Positions 21,890-31,886 are shown, numbered from the stretch's first letter. The stretch is DNA of 64,000 nt from Thermocrinis minervae (GCF_900142435.1 NZ_LT670846.1:140486-204485), one strand, 5' to 3'. Program-made: numbers and translations. The notes: generated from the sequence alone by a model not told the origin.

Positions 21890-24685
21890 ATGTTAGACTG
21901 GCTATTGAGAAAACTCTTTGGAACAAAAAGCGAAAGAGAGGTAAAAAAGTTAAGAAAGTTTGTAGAGGAGATAGGAAAAAAGGAGAGAGAACTTGACGAA
22001 CTCTCTAACAGGGAGCTAGTTGAGCTGTCTAGAGAGCTACACAGAAAGGTTTTAGATGATCATGAACTAAAGGAAGACATAATAAGAGGTAGGATAAGGG
22101 AAGAGGTGCTTTTGGCCTTTGCCCTGGTCCGTGAGGCTGGGAAGAGAACCCTTGGACTTAGGTTCTTTGATGTGCAGCTAATAGGTGGTCTTGTGCTACA
22201 CCAAGGCAAGATAGCGGAGATGAAAACGGGAGAAGGAAAGACTTTGGTCGCCACTTCTGCTGTGTATGTAAATGCTCTCACGGACGAGGGTGTCCACGTG
22301 GTGACAGTAAACGATTACCTTGCCAGAAGGGACGCCACATGGATGGGGCCTATCTACAAGTTCTTTGACCTTTCGGTGGGTGTTATAAACTCAGACTACT
22401 CATCCTACAGGGTAGAGTGGGCTGACGAAGAACTTGCAAGAAAGGCTATAGAAGAAGATTGGAGAGTATGGCCTAAAGGGTACTTCGAAGAGGTTTTACC
22501 ATCGGATAAGATAAACGTCTCGGCCAAAAAGGCATTCCTTACAAAGCTTGTACCATGCACAAGGAGAGAAGCTTACGAAGCACACATAACTTATGGCACC
22601 AACAACGAGTTTGGCTTTGATTACCTTAGAGACAACATGGCCTTCTCCTTGGATGAGATAGTACAGGTTAAGAACCATAACTACGCTATAGTGGACGAGG
22701 TAGACTCCATCCTCATAGATGAGGCCAGGGTACCCTTGATAATTTCAGGACCTTCTCAGATGGATACCTCCATTTACTATCTTGCAGACAGCATTGTAAG
22801 GCAGCTCAAAAAGGACATAGACTACATAGTAGATGAAAAAAATAGGACAGTTCTGCTTACAGAGGAGGGTATAAGGAAGGCAGAAAAGCTTGCTGGTGTT
22901 GATAACCTCTATGATATAAAGAACATAGAACTGTTACATGCTATAAATCAAAGCCTAAGAGCTCACAACCTCTTCAAGCGGGATGTGCACTACATAGTGA
23001 GGGACGGTGAGGTACTCATAGTGGACGAATTTACTGGAAGGGTTCTCCCTGGAAGAAGGTGGAGTGACGGACTCCATCAAGCTATAGAGGTGAAGGAAGG
23101 TGTTCCCATACAGCAGGAGAACCAAACTCTGGCGAGCATAACCTTCCAGAACTACTTTAAGCTCTACAGGAAACTGGCGGGTATGACAGGAACCGCAGAG
23201 ACCGAAGCGTTGGAGTTTAAAGAGATATACGGACTGGATGTAGTAGTAATACCTACACACAAGCCTGTAAGGAGGAAGGACCACCCTGATGTGGTGTACA
23301 AGACTAAGAAGGAAAAGTGGCAGGCAGTGGTGGACATTATAAAAGAGGAACACAAAAAAGGAAGACCCATACTGGTAGGCACTGTATCCATAGAAGATTC
23401 TGAACATCTATCCAGGCTACTCCAGAAGGAAGGTATACCTCACAACGTCCTGAACGCAAAGCACCACGAGAGGGAGGCCGAGATAATAGCTCAGGCGGGC
23501 AGAGTAGGAGCTGTGACCATATCCACAAACATGGCAGGTAGGGGAACAGACATACTCTTGGGTGGAAACCCCGAATACCTGGCAAGGCAGATGCTAAAGG
23601 AAAGGGGTATAAACCCAGAAGAAGCAACTGAAGAACAATGGAAGGAAGCCTTAGAAGATGCGTACAAGATAACGGAAGAAGAGAAGAAAAAGGTAATAGA
23701 GCTGGGCGGTCTTCTGGTGATCGGTACAGAAAGGCATGAATCTAGAAGGATAGACAACCAGCTAAGAGGTAGGGCAGGAAGACAGGGAGACCCAGGAGAA
23801 TCTAGGTTCATCCTATCCTTAGAAGATGATCTTCTGCGTATATTTGGCGGAGACAGAGTAAAGAAGCTCATGGACTTCCTCAAGATACCAGAGGGTGAAC
23901 CAATAGAAAGTAGGTTGGTCACAAAGGCCATACAGAATGCACAGAAGAGGGTAGAAGCTCAAAACTTCCAGATAAGAAAAAGGCTCCTTGAGTACGACAA
24001 CGTGATGAATATTCAGAGGAACACAGTTTACTCTATGCGTAGAGATATACTGGAAGGCAAGGACCTAGAAGAATATCTAAAGGAGTTTATACATGACGTG
24101 CTTGAAGCTAAGGTCAATGAACTACTCCCTGAGGATGAACCAGAACTTTGGAATGTAAAAGCTCTAGAAGAATACCTTCTTGAGTTGACTGGACAACCCA
24201 TAAACATACCTCAGGTAAGGGACAAAGAGGAGCTAGTAGAAGTTCTAACGCAGGAACTGCTAGGCATAGTGGAAGAGAAAAAGCAAGAGCTTACAGAAGA
24301 AGTCTTTAAAGAGGCCTTAAGAGTGATCATGTTGCACACTCTTGATCAACTTTGGAGAGAGCACCTACACGTCCTTGACAGGCTAAGAGAAGGTATATAC
24401 CTCAGGGGGTACGCTGCAAAGGATCCTCTAGTAGAGTACAAGAAAGAGGCTTTCTACATCTTTGAAAACATGCTGTTTAACTTCAAAGAAAGAACAGTCT
24501 CTGATGTTCTCAAAGTCAAAATAGCTTCCCCAGAAGAGCTTCAAGAAGAAGAATTAAAACAACAAGAAGAACATCAGAAGGTATTGCAGAGTGCAGTGTT
24601 GAGCACTGTAGAAAGTCAACCAGAACAAAAAGGACCACGGAAGAAAACCTTAAAGGAAAGGCTTCAGGAAAAGAAGAAAAGATGA
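21890..24685 (+). CDS. secA: Preprotein translocase ATPase SecA
   Basis: SecA drives protein export through SecYEG. The 931-residue protein has Walker A MKTGEGKT at 111-118, the DEVD box at about 270, the second nucleotide-binding region with TNMAGRGTDILLGGNP, and RIDNQLRGRAGRQGDPG. Between NSDYSSY and REAYEAHITYGTNNEFGFDY there are about 50 extra residues (roughly 168-221, including EEDWRVWPKGYFEEVLP), as reported for Aquificales and Thermotogales. The C-terminal tail is basic and lacks the CxC...CH zinc motif. The mtaB ATG overlaps its stop (ATGA). Confidence 0.98.
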   Translation: MLDWLLRKLFGTKSEREVKKLRKFVEEIGKKERELDELSNRELVELSRELHRKVLDDHELKEDIIRGRIREEVLLAFALVREAGKRTLGLRFFDVQLIGGLVLHQGKIAEMKTGEGKTLVATSAVYVNALTDEGVHVVTVNDYLARRDATWMGPIYKFFDLSVGVINSDYSSYRVEWADEELARKAIEEDWRVWPKGYFEEVLPSDKINVSAKKAFLTKLVPCTRREAYEAHITYGTNNEFGFDYLRDNMAFSLDEIVQVKNHNYAIVDEVDSILIDEARVPLIISGPSQMDTSIYYLADSIVRQLKKDIDYIVDEKNRTVLLTEEGIRKAEKLAGVDNLYDIKNIELLHAINQSLRAHNLFKRDVHYIVRDGEVLIVDEFTGRVLPGRRWSDGLHQAIEVKEGVPIQQENQTLASITFQNYFKLYRKLAGMTGTAETEALEFKEIYGLDVVVIPTHKPVRRKDHPDVVYKTKKEKWQAVVDIIKEEHKKGRPILVGTVSIEDSEHLSRLLQKEGIPHNVLNAKHHEREAEIIAQAGRVGAVTISTNMAGRGTDILLGGNPEYLARQMLKERGINPEEATEEQWKEALEDAYKITEEEKKKVIELGGLLVIGTERHESRRIDNQLRGRAGRQGDPGESRFILSLEDDLLRIFGGDRVKKLMDFLKIPEGEPIESRLVTKAIQNAQKRVEAQNFQIRKRLLEYDNVMNIQRNTVYSMRRDILEGKDLEEYLKEFIHDVLEAKVNELLPEDEPELWNVKALEEYLLELTGQPINIPQVRDKEELVEVLTQELLGIVEEKKQELTEEVFKEALRVIMLHTLDQLWREHLHVLDRLREGIYLRGYAAKDPLVEYKKEAFYIFENMLFNFKERTVSDVLKVKIASPEELQEEELKQQEEHQKVLQSAVLSTVESQPEQKGPRKKTLKERLQEKKKR

Positions 24686-25935
24686 AGGTTAAGGTAGTTA
24701 ATCTCGGCTGTAGGAGTAACTTCTTTGATGGGAGTTTCATAGCCAAGCAGTTCCTAGACAAAGGATACACATTAACACAAGACATTGCTGACGTTTACAT
24801 AATAAACACCTGCACCGTTACGCAGGGGGCTGACAGATCTTCAAGACAAGCTATCTACCAGGCAAGGAGAGAAAATCCCAACGCTCTGATTGTAGTTACA
24901 GGCTGCTACGCGCAGGTAAAACCTCAAGAACTTTCTTCCTTAAAGGACGTGGACCTCGTGGTGGGTAACAGCCATAAGGATGTAATACTCCCTTTGGTGG
25001 AGGAGCATTTTCAAAGCAAAGGGAAAGGCGTATACGTCGAAAACATCTTTAGGGTAAGCCAGGTTAAAAGCTTTGACCTTGTGCTTTACTTTGAGAAGTC
25101 TAGGCCTTTTTTGAAAGTACAAGAAGGATGTAATAGGTTCTGCTCTTTTTGCATCATACCCTTCGCAAGGGGCAAGGTTAGAAGCGTACCACTTCAAAGG
25201 GTCCTAGATCAGGTGAGACTCCTAGCACAGATGGGTTATCAAGAAGTTGTACTTTCTGGTACACAGCTCACCCAGTACGGTTGGGATATAGGTACAAACC
25301 TGTACGAACTTCTGAAAGAGATTGTAAAGATAGAAGGTATAGAACTCATAAGGCTATCATCCCTATATCCATCGGAGATAGATGAAAGACTACTAGACCT
25401 TATACTTTACGAAGAGAAGATAGCACCCCACTTTCACCTGTCCTTGCAAAGCGGTAGCGATAGGATACTAGCGCTGATGGAGAGAAGATACTCTGCTAAG
25501 GACTATGCAAAACTCGTAGAGACCATGGTAAGCAAAAGACCCATTGCCAACGTAGGTACAGACGTGATAGTAGGCTTCCCTACAGAGACAGATGAGGACT
25601 TCAAAGAAACCTACAAACTACTCGAAGAGCTACCCATAGGTTACATGCACATCTTCCCCTACTCCGATAGACCCTACACGAAGGCGAGTAAGATGACAGA
25701 CAAGGTACCTGAACCTGTAAAGGAACAAAGGGTAGAAGTCTTAAAGGAACTTGATAAGCAGAAGAGAAAGCAGTTTATAGCTAAAAACCAAGGTATGGAA
25801 CTGAGAGCTGTAGTCCTACAGGAAGGAAAACTCCTAACAGAGAACTACATAAAGCTTAGAGCAGAAGGCTTTAAAGAGACTGGAAAGTTAGTAAGAGTAA
25901 AGCTACTTCCTGAGTTTGTCTCTTATGACCTTTAA
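24682..25935 (+). CDS. mtaB: tRNA methylthiotransferase, MtaB type
   Basis: This is a radical SAM methylthiotransferase of 417 residues. An N-terminal UPF0004 domain has cysteines in VNLGCRSN, INTCTVT and VTGCYAQ. The radical SAM motif is CNRFCSFC at about residues 150-157, and there is a short C-terminal TRAM-like region. MtaB converts t6A37 to ms2t6A in tRNAs reading ANN codons. The first cysteine motif (GCRSN rather than GCxxN) and the sequence VPLQRVLDQV support MtaB over MiaB or RimO. It is coupled to secA. Its last 33 bp overlap the 3' end of the convergent transglutaminase gene. Confidence 0.87.
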   Translation: MKVKVVNLGCRSNFFDGSFIAKQFLDKGYTLTQDIADVYIINTCTVTQGADRSSRQAIYQARRENPNALIVVTGCYAQVKPQELSSLKDVDLVVGNSHKDVILPLVEEHFQSKGKGVYVENIFRVSQVKSFDLVLYFEKSRPFLKVQEGCNRFCSFCIIPFARGKVRSVPLQRVLDQVRLLAQMGYQEVVLSGTQLTQYGWDIGTNLYELLKEIVKIEGIELIRLSSLYPSEIDERLLDLILYEEKIAPHFHLSLQSGSDRILALMERRYSAKDYAKLVETMVSKRPIANVGTDVIVGFPTETDEDFKETYKLLEELPIGYMHIFPYSDRPYTKASKMTDKVPEPVKEQRVEVLKELDKQKRKQFIAKNQGMELRAVVLQEGKLLTENYIKLRAEGFKETGKLVRVKLLPEFVSYDL

Positions 25936-27789
25936 AAGCCTGTAACCTTCACGAACCTCGTCCGGGTACACTCTATAAGGGGAATACTTCTTTCTCAGGT
26001 AAAGCTCCACTATGTACTGAGCTTCTTTGTAGAAGCTCTCTTTTTGTATACTACGCAAAAGCTCTACAGGTAAAGCCTCTTTTAAGCCCAAGGTTTTCAA
26101 GAGTTCTCTGTAGAGGTTTTCTGGGGTTTTCCTCTTTTTCAAGTACAGGACAAGGAGGGAATACACTCCGTAGAGTGAGCCGAGAGCTACTAGAACTTTC
26201 AGAAGGTTCTTTCTAAACTTCTCACTGGATAGGCTTAGGTTCAAGCGTATGCTCTTAAAGAGCTCTATTTGTTTCTGCGCCGAAAAGCCAACTACGTTAT
26301 TCTGCCAATAGGTGACCACTGCATCCAACAAAAGAGAGAAACGGGAGATTTCCTCCACTGATGTGTAAGGTGGTGTGGTGTCTATCCTCATCCAGCCTTT
26401 GCCTTTCACGTAGGCTTCTACCCACACATGGGCCATAGAGTTGGTCACTATTATGTAGTTACCGTTTGGGTTGTACACACCGCCTTTAAAACCACCTACC
26501 ACTCTAGCTGGTACACCCATCAACCTTAGAAGTACAGCCGTAGCGCTGGCAAAGTATTCACAGTTTCCTTTCTTCTTTACAAATAGAAAGTACTCAAGAG
26601 GATCTCCAGAAGTCCCCTCCAAGTTTTGAGTGTAAGAGTAGTCTCTTTTAAAGTATTCAATCACTCTTCTAACCTTCTCCTCGTCGCTGCTGGTGTCCTT
26701 TTCCAAAAGTTGAGCCAATGACCTTATGCTCTTTGGGATGTTTGGTGGTAGATCTAAGTAATTCTCTGGTGGATTATCCTCGTATAGCTTCTCTTCTCCA
26801 CTAACCACCACGTACTTTATAGGTCTGTTTATAAGATCCTGGGTTCTGAGTACGGAACCTGTGTAGGCCCATACCTGGGTTTTTATACCTTCCAACTTCT
26901 TCACATAGTAGGGAGTGTCCAAAGCTGGCAGGTAGTTATCGAAAGTAGGTTCAAGGACTATGGTGTACTCAATACCAGTATGTGGTTTTTGCGGAAACAT
27001 CCGACTGTAGCTGTTTATCCACGCATTTCCTTGATAGTGATCAAACACGAAGACTCTCCAGTAAAGATCGGAGGGGTTTTTAACCTTTAGACCGAAGACC
27101 CTGAAGGCTACCGTGTTGTCCTGCTGTATCTGACCCACCTTTCCTAGTTCCACTTGCCTGGCAAGACCAGAAACGAGGTTCTTCTTACCACCTACAGCTA
27201 TGTTAAACAAGGGCGTTTGACTTCTTGGGAGAGTATAAAAGAAGACTAGACTTAAGACAAACACACCCGCGATGAAAAGACCAGAGGCTAGCGTATAAAC
27301 CTTTAAAAACCTATATTCCAGCCTAGTGTCCCCTAGATTCTTGTAGAGGTTTATGAAGAATACCCCCAGGACCGCCATAGATATAACCGTTAGGAAGAAG
27401 ACAAGAAAGCTCAGGCTTATGTTGTAAAGGCTTGATATGGATAGAGCGAGTAAGGACAGGGTAAGCATCTGATACATGTCACGGGGTTTTTTATCCTCCC
27501 ACGACTTTATCACCAGTAAGAGAAGTACAAGTTGGCTTATAGGTTCTACAAAGTTTTCAAAGCTTATACCAGATATGATGTAGAGAGAAAGTCCAACAGC
27601 CAAAAGGTTGAGGAACATCCTCCTCACAGGATATACACCCCTTACGTCAAAGAACACACCCACCAAGTAGAAGAAGAGCACCACAATAATACCCAAAAAG
27701 CCCAAGAGCTTATAGAGGGAGAGGATGGAGAGTATACAGGTTGTGTGTATTACAAGAAGGGTCAAACCCTTTGAGCTTTTGAAAACCAT
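25903..27789 (-). CDS. Membrane transglutaminase-like protein (DUF3488/TgpA type)
   Basis: The 628-residue protein has about six N-terminal transmembrane helices (to roughly residue 185), an extracytoplasmic transglutaminase domain, one further helix (ALGSLYGVYSLLVLYLK near 545) and a C-terminal tail like DUF4129. The catalytic triad is visible as Cys in KGNCEYFASATAVLLRLMGV, His in NSMAHVWVEAY and Asp in WMRIDTTPPY. Its family is TgpA-like, whose substrate is usually unknown. It overlaps the upstream HD-domain gene by 28 bp. MoxR ATPases often sit beside such genes; here a moxR lies 20 kb away. Confidence 0.85.
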   Translation of the reverse strand: MVFKSSKGLTLLVIHTTCILSILSLYKLLGFLGIIVVLFFYLVGVFFDVRGVYPVRRMFLNLLAVGLSLYIISGISFENFVEPISQLVLLLLVIKSWEDKKPRDMYQMLTLSLLALSISSLYNISLSFLVFFLTVISMAVLGVFFINLYKNLGDTRLEYRFLKVYTLASGLFIAGVFVLSLVFFYTLPRSQTPLFNIAVGGKKNLVSGLARQVELGKVGQIQQDNTVAFRVFGLKVKNPSDLYWRVFVFDHYQGNAWINSYSRMFPQKPHTGIEYTIVLEPTFDNYLPALDTPYYVKKLEGIKTQVWAYTGSVLRTQDLINRPIKYVVVSGEEKLYEDNPPENYLDLPPNIPKSIRSLAQLLEKDTSSDEEKVRRVIEYFKRDYSYTQNLEGTSGDPLEYFLFVKKKGNCEYFASATAVLLRLMGVPARVVGGFKGGVYNPNGNYIIVTNSMAHVWVEAYVKGKGWMRIDTTPPYTSVEEISRFSLLLDAVVTYWQNNVVGFSAQKQIELFKSIRLNLSLSSEKFRKNLLKVLVALGSLYGVYSLLVLYLKKRKTPENLYRELLKTLGLKEALPVELLRSIQKESFYKEAQYIVELYLRKKYSPYRVYPDEVREGYRLLKVIRDKLRK

Positions 27790-28865
27790 CGGGTTATTTC
27801 CCTGTGTACATCCCTATGGGCATAAACTCGGCATATGACTAAATCTTTCACGTTTGCCAGTATCTGGGAGACATCCCTCAGCCTTACCAAATCCTCCTTT
27901 CTTTCTACCCACACTTCCTCATCCATGAGCCTCTTTTTGCACACGTCAAACCTAAGGAGTTCTTCGGGGTACTTTTCAAGCAGAAACTCCTTTACCTGGG
28001 CAAATTCTTTTTCATCGGTCGTGGTGTAGACCTCTCTGTAGTGCTCCCTACCGAATATCCTTCTGACCTTCTCGTCTTCATAGTTCTTCATACAGTAGGA
28101 AATAAACTCTGCATCTGTAGAGAAATGGAGGTCTGCATCCTTCATGCTCTTTATAAGCTCGTTTAGGTGTATGCTCAGTATTCTGACCACCTTATGGAAG
28201 TACACTTGAGCGTACATAAAGTACCTACCAAGGAAGAAGTTCTCTAAGGGTGTTACAGCGCTGTAGCTTACACACAGCTTACCTTCTTGATGTCTTAGAT
28301 GTGACAAGATCCTACCGTAGTCAAAAAGTCCGTAGGATGTCCCACAAAAGTAGGCATCTCTTCTGAGGTAGTCCATCCTGTCTGCACCCAAATCACCCAC
28401 GACAATCTGAGATAGCTTTTTCTCCTCCTCGTTTTTGGGTTCTTTGAAGGCTATCCTACATACTAGCTCCATATCCTCAAAGCTAAAATCCTCCCTTAGC
28501 ATATCTGCCATACGTTCCAGAACAAGGCTTTTCCCCAACTTCTCATGGTCCTTGTCTCCCAACAAAACTTCAGTGGTATGTGAAAAAGGTGGATGACCCA
28601 CATCGTGAAGAAGACCAGCAAGCCTCACTATCTTGTAAAGCTTTTCGTCTGTATAACCGAGTGCCTTGTAGAGTTCACCAGCAAGGTGCATAACACCTAG
28701 AGAATGCTCAAACCTCGTATGTTGAGCTGAAGGAAACACCAGGTAACAAACACCTAACTGTTTTATATGCCTGAGCCTTTGGAGATAAAAGGAGTCTATG
28801 AGTTTAAGCTCATGGGGATACGCCCTTATAAAGCCATGAATAGGATCCGAAAACTCCTTTACCAT
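27762..28865 (-). CDS. HD-domain phosphohydrolase (dGTPase-like)
   Basis: The 367-residue protein carries an HD metal-binding domain in the first third: RFEHSLGVMHLAGELYKAL (first His), then LLHDVGHPPFSHTTEVLLG (the HD pair and following His), then an Asp in VVGDLGADRMDYLRRD. This arrangement matches the YdhJ/SAMHD1-like dNTPase superfamily, whose members hydrolyse nucleotides or serve as signalling phosphohydrolases. The start PIHGFIRAYP is typical. It lies in an operon behind two unrecognised genes and overlaps the transglutaminase gene by 28 bp. The substrate cannot be assigned. Confidence 0.85.
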   Translation of the reverse strand: MVKEFSDPIHGFIRAYPHELKLIDSFYLQRLRHIKQLGVCYLVFPSAQHTRFEHSLGVMHLAGELYKALGYTDEKLYKIVRLAGLLHDVGHPPFSHTTEVLLGDKDHEKLGKSLVLERMADMLREDFSFEDMELVCRIAFKEPKNEEEKKLSQIVVGDLGADRMDYLRRDAYFCGTSYGLFDYGRILSHLRHQEGKLCVSYSAVTPLENFFLGRYFMYAQVYFHKVVRILSIHLNELIKSMKDADLHFSTDAEFISYCMKNYEDEKVRRIFGREHYREVYTTTDEKEFAQVKEFLLEKYPEELLRFDVCKKRLMDEEVWVERKEDLVRLRDVSQILANVKDLVICRVYAHRDVHREITRWFSKAQRV

Positions 28866-29072
28866 CTAATGCTGTGTGTTTCCCTTAGATTCCAAAGATC
28901 TTATCTCCTTGATAGCTAGGTCAAACTGGTAGAGATGTTTCATCACCTCAGCTAGATGGTCGGCAGCCTTTTTGTAAAGCTCCTTTAGCCTTACATCCTC
29001 TGTTGATTGTGCCTTTTCCACAAGTCCTCTGTGAAAAAGTAAAAGGCTGTTTCTGAGCTCTGTAAAGTCCAT
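28866..29072 (-). CDS. Small unrecognised helical protein, 68 aa
   Basis: A short, charged, mostly helical protein starting MDFTELRNSLLLFHRG. I do not recognise a family. Its ATG at 29072 has a strong Shine-Dalgarno (AAAGGAGGG), even though that site lies inside the 3' coding part of the previous gene, with which it overlaps by 82 bp. Its stop abuts the HD-domain start. The good ribosome site and tight spacing argue that it is translated. Confidence 0.6.
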   Translation of the reverse strand: MDFTELRNSLLLFHRGLVEKAQSTEDVRLKELYKKAADHLAEVMKHLYQFDLAIKEIRSLESKGNTQH

Positions 29073-29866
29073 TTTTTCCCTCCTTTAAGCTTCCTTATAA
29101 AGCTTACTATACTATCTATAACTTTTCTTAGCAGACCTCTCCTTTGTGTATGCTTTACAAACTCAAGCTTTATACTGTCTTTTAGCTTCCCTTTGTACAT
29201 CATATAAAGGTCTTCTTTGAGCTTTTTAAGATTTATGCCGCAGTACACTTCACCAAAATCTTTTAGGGTACCTAAAGCTTGCTGTATGTAAAGCTTCTCT
29301 CCCTTTGATGTGTTGACCTTTATCAAAAGATCCAGAAGGTTAAAGAAAGACTTCTCAGAGGGATATCTCATAATGTATATGGATAGGAGTTCATGAAGTT
29401 CATCGTAGAGCTCCTCGTTGAAGAGGTACACACAGGTTAAAGCTGCATCCAGTATGCTTAATTTTCTGCCACCGGAAGCGATCTTGTTTATGACCATCCA
29501 ATACTTTAAAACCTTTACGCTGAGTTCATCCAATCTGTTTACATACTCTTCTTTTAGGGTTATAAAACAAAGATCCTCTTCGGAGACCTTGTATATATCC
29601 TTTCCTTCGTAGACCCTGCCGTACATGTCGGATATAGCAAGGAGGTTGAGCTCTACAAGGATGTCCTTCCAGTTGGCCCTTGCTTTCTTAAAGCTTCCGC
29701 TGGCACAGGAAAGGTAGTCTGTAAGGCTTATGGACAGATTTCCTCTCCTTCTCACAAGCTGGAGATAGCACATAAGGTAGAGGAAAAGCTCCTTTTTGGA
29801 GGAGTCGTCCAGAACCTCTAAGAATAGGCTATGTATCCGGTCCCTCTCTTTTAGCTCCTCTAGCAT
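28991..29866 (-). CDS. Unrecognised 291-aa protein
   Basis: A soluble, leucine-rich, probably all-helical protein with alternating amphipathic helices of a TPR-like look (ALTCVYLFNEELYDELHELL), but no motif I can name. A basic stretch (RRGLLRKVIDSIVSFIRKLKGGKK) lies near the C-terminus. The last 28 codons overlap the start of the next gene by 82 bp in another frame. That is long, and a frameshift that extended the original protein is possible. On the minus strand TATATT is seven bases before the ATG and no Shine-Dalgarno is present. It is first in an operon with the 68-aa, HD-domain and transglutaminase genes. Confidence 0.65.
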   Translation of the reverse strand: MLEELKERDRIHSLFLEVLDDSSKKELFLYLMCYLQLVRRRGNLSISLTDYLSCASGSFKKARANWKDILVELNLLAISDMYGRVYEGKDIYKVSEEDLCFITLKEEYVNRLDELSVKVLKYWMVINKIASGGRKLSILDAALTCVYLFNEELYDELHELLSIYIMRYPSEKSFFNLLDLLIKVNTSKGEKLYIQQALGTLKDFGEVYCGINLKKLKEDLYMMYKGKLKDSIKLEFVKHTQRRGLLRKVIDSIVSFIRKLKGGKKWTLQSSETAFYFFTEDLWKRHNQQRM

Positions 29867-29870
29867 AAGG

Positions 29871-29903
29871 AAAAATATAAAACAAAAGGCCCCCGCTGGG
29901 GCC
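29871..29903 (-). terminator. Intrinsic terminator of acs
   Basis: On the minus strand the hairpin GGCCCC-AGCG-GGGGCC (29903-29888) is followed by TTTTGTTTTATATTTTT. It begins a few bases after the acs stop codon at 29910. This is the clearest rho-independent terminator in the window. The T-tract also contains the TATATT box proposed for the next gene. Confidence 0.85.
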
Positions 29904-29909
29904 AGAAGT

Positions 29910-31796
29910 TTAGTCTTCTAGGGTGGATATATCCCCTACAGGTAAGCCTAGCTCTCTTGCCTTTAGTACCCTTCTCATTATCTTACCGCTCCTTGTCTTG
30001 GGAAGCTTATCCACGAACTCTATCTCGTCTGGTACCGCTATGGGTCCGAGGACGTTCCTTACATGCTGCTTTATATCCTCTGCTAGTTTTTCAGAAGGTT
30101 CATAACCCTGCTTTAGTATGACGAAGGCCTTTATGCTCTCTCCTTTTATCTCGTGCGGTTTTCCTATTACGGCGGCTTCTGCTACGGCTGGATGGTCTAC
30201 TAGTGCACTCTCCACTTCCATGGTCCCTATCCTGTGTCCTGCCACGTTTAGAACGTCGTCGGCCCTTCCAAGGATCATGATGTAACCTTCCTCGTCGTAG
30301 GTGGCTAGGTCTCCCGTAAGGTAAAAGCCTGGTATGGTGTTCCAATACTTTTCGTACCTTTCGGGTTCTCCCCAGCATGTCCTAAGCATGGAAGGCCAGG
30401 GGTTCTTTATCACCAGGTTACCTACTGTGTTAGGCGGCAGCTCCTTACCACTGCTGTCTACTACGGCTGCCTCTATGGTAAAGAAGGGTTTTCCTGCTTT
30501 GCCTGGCTTTGCAGGGTAAGAGGGTACGGTGGTTATCATATGGGCTCCAGTTTCTGTTTGCCACCAGGTGTCTACGATAACACACTTTTCCCTTCCTATA
30601 TGTTTGTAGTACCAGTGCCAGGCCTCTGGGTTGATGGGTTCTCCTACACTTCCGAGTATTCTGAGGGACGACAGGTCGTACTTGGCAGGCCACTGCTCTC
30701 CATACTTCATGAACATCCTAATGGCAGTGGGGGCTGTGTAGAAGATGTTTACCCTGTACTTTTCTACGTAGCTCCACCATCTTCCTGGATCTGGGTAGTC
30801 TGGTGCTCCTTCGGTTATAAGGGACGTGGCTCCGTTGGCAAGTGGGCCGTAGACTATGTAGCTGTGACCTGTTATCCATCCTATGTCTGCCGTACACCAG
30901 TATATGTCATCTTCTTTTAGGTCAAAGACCACCTTGGTGGTGTAGTACGTACCTACCATGTACCCACCCGTGGTGTGGAGCACTCCTTTGGGCTTTCCTG
31001 TGGTTCCTGAAGTGTACAGGATAAAGAGGGGATCTTCTGCGTCCATCTCCTCTGGTGGACACTCGGGGGAGGAGCTCTTTACAAGGGTCTCAAAGTCTAT
31101 AAAGGTGTTACCATCAAGCTCTGCATCCTTATCCCTGTCCCATACTACTACCTTTTCTACAAAAGTAAGTCCATCTATGGCCTTTTTAACGGTTGTAAGT
31201 AGGTCTATCTTCTTACCTCTCCTCTTGGTGTAGCTTGCCGTAAATACCACCTTTGCCTTTGCGTCTTCAATCCTTAACCTTAAGGCTCCCTCTGAGAAAC
31301 CTGCAAAAACAACGCTGTGGATAGCTCCTATACGGGCACAGGCTAACATGGCGGCTATAGCTTCTATGGTATTGGGCATGTATATAGAAACCCTGTCACC
31401 TTTTTTCACACCGAGGGATTTAAGTCCGTTGGCTATCCTGCTTACAAGCTCAAGAAGCTCTCCGTAGGTTATCTTCTTCTCTTCATTATCTTCACCCACC
31501 CATATGTAGGCTACTTTGTTCCTCTTTCCGTTAAGCACGTGTCTGTCCAGGCAGTTGTAGCATATGTTTGTTTTTGCACCTACGAACCATTTGGCATAAG
31601 GGTAGTTCCACTCTAAGACCTTCTGCCATGGCTTGAACCAGTGTAGTTCTTGGGCTACCTTTGCCCAGAAGCCTTCCCTATCTTGGATAGACTCCTTGTA
31701 GAGACTCTCATAATCCTTTACCCAGGCACCTTCCACTATGTGTTTGGGTGGGTAATACTTCTCCTCGACTTTTAGGAGAACTTCATCCCTATCCAT
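29910..31796 (-). CDS. acs: Acetyl-CoA synthetase (AMP-forming)
   Basis: Acs activates acetate to acetyl-CoA via acetyl-AMP. From the ATG at 31796 the protein is 628 residues. It contains the P-loop [39 protein letters not shown] and the C-terminal [11 protein letters not shown], whose lysine is the usual acetylation site controlling activity. The frame is open 14 codons further upstream, but GGGAGG stands just before 31796. It is divergent from a DUF4212/SSS symporter operon, a pairing common in bacteria that take up acetate or similar carboxylates. A strong terminator follows. Confidence 0.96.
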   Translation of the reverse strand: MDRDEVLLKVEEKYYPPKHIVEGAWVKDYESLYKESIQDREGFWAKVAQELHWFKPWQKVLEWNYPYAKWFVGAKTNICYNCLDRHVLNGKRNKVAYIWVGEDNEEKKITYGELLELVSRIANGLKSLGVKKGDRVSIYMPNTIEAIAAMLACARIGAIHSVVFAGFSEGALRLRIEDAKAKVVFTASYTKRRGKKIDLLTTVKKAIDGLTFVEKVVVWDRDKDAELDGNTFIDFETLVKSSSPECPPEEMDAEDPLFILYTSGTTGKPKGVLHTTGGYMVGTYYTTKVVFDLKEDDIYWCTADIGWITGHSYIVYGPLANGATSLITEGAPDYPDPGRWWSYVEKYRVNIFYTAPTAIRMFMKYGEQWPAKYDLSSLRILGSVGEPINPEAWHWYYKHIGREKCVIVDTWWQTETGAHMITTVPSYPAKPGKAGKPFFTIEAAVVDSSGKELPPNTVGNLVIKNPWPSMLRTCWGEPERYEKYWNTIPGFYLTGDLATYDEEGYIMILGRADDVLNVAGHRIGTMEVESALVDHPAVAEAAVIGKPHEIKGESIKAFVILKQGYEPSEKLAEDIKQHVRNVLGPIAVPDEIEFVDKLPKTRSGKIMRRVLKARELGLPVGDISTLED

Positions 31797-31827
31797 TTTT
31801 AAACCTCCCGAACAGAGTTTGAAAATT

Positions 31828-31886
31828 ATTATAGTCATTTACCAACGATTTTGACGAAAATTCAAAAAGGTGTGATTTTAATCATA
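31828..31886 (-). promoter_or_regulatory. acs promoter with an upstream CRP/FNR-like palindrome
   Basis: On the minus strand TATAAT lies at 31828-31833 without a good -35. The palindrome TGTGATTTTAATCATA is at 31871-31886, and its core TGAT-N4-ATCA is perfect. It fits both the CRP consensus (TGTGA-N6-TCACA, one mismatch) and an FNR-type site. Its centre is about 58 bp upstream of the likely transcription start, close to a class I activator position. Activation is inference, and the regulator is not in the window. Confidence 0.5.
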
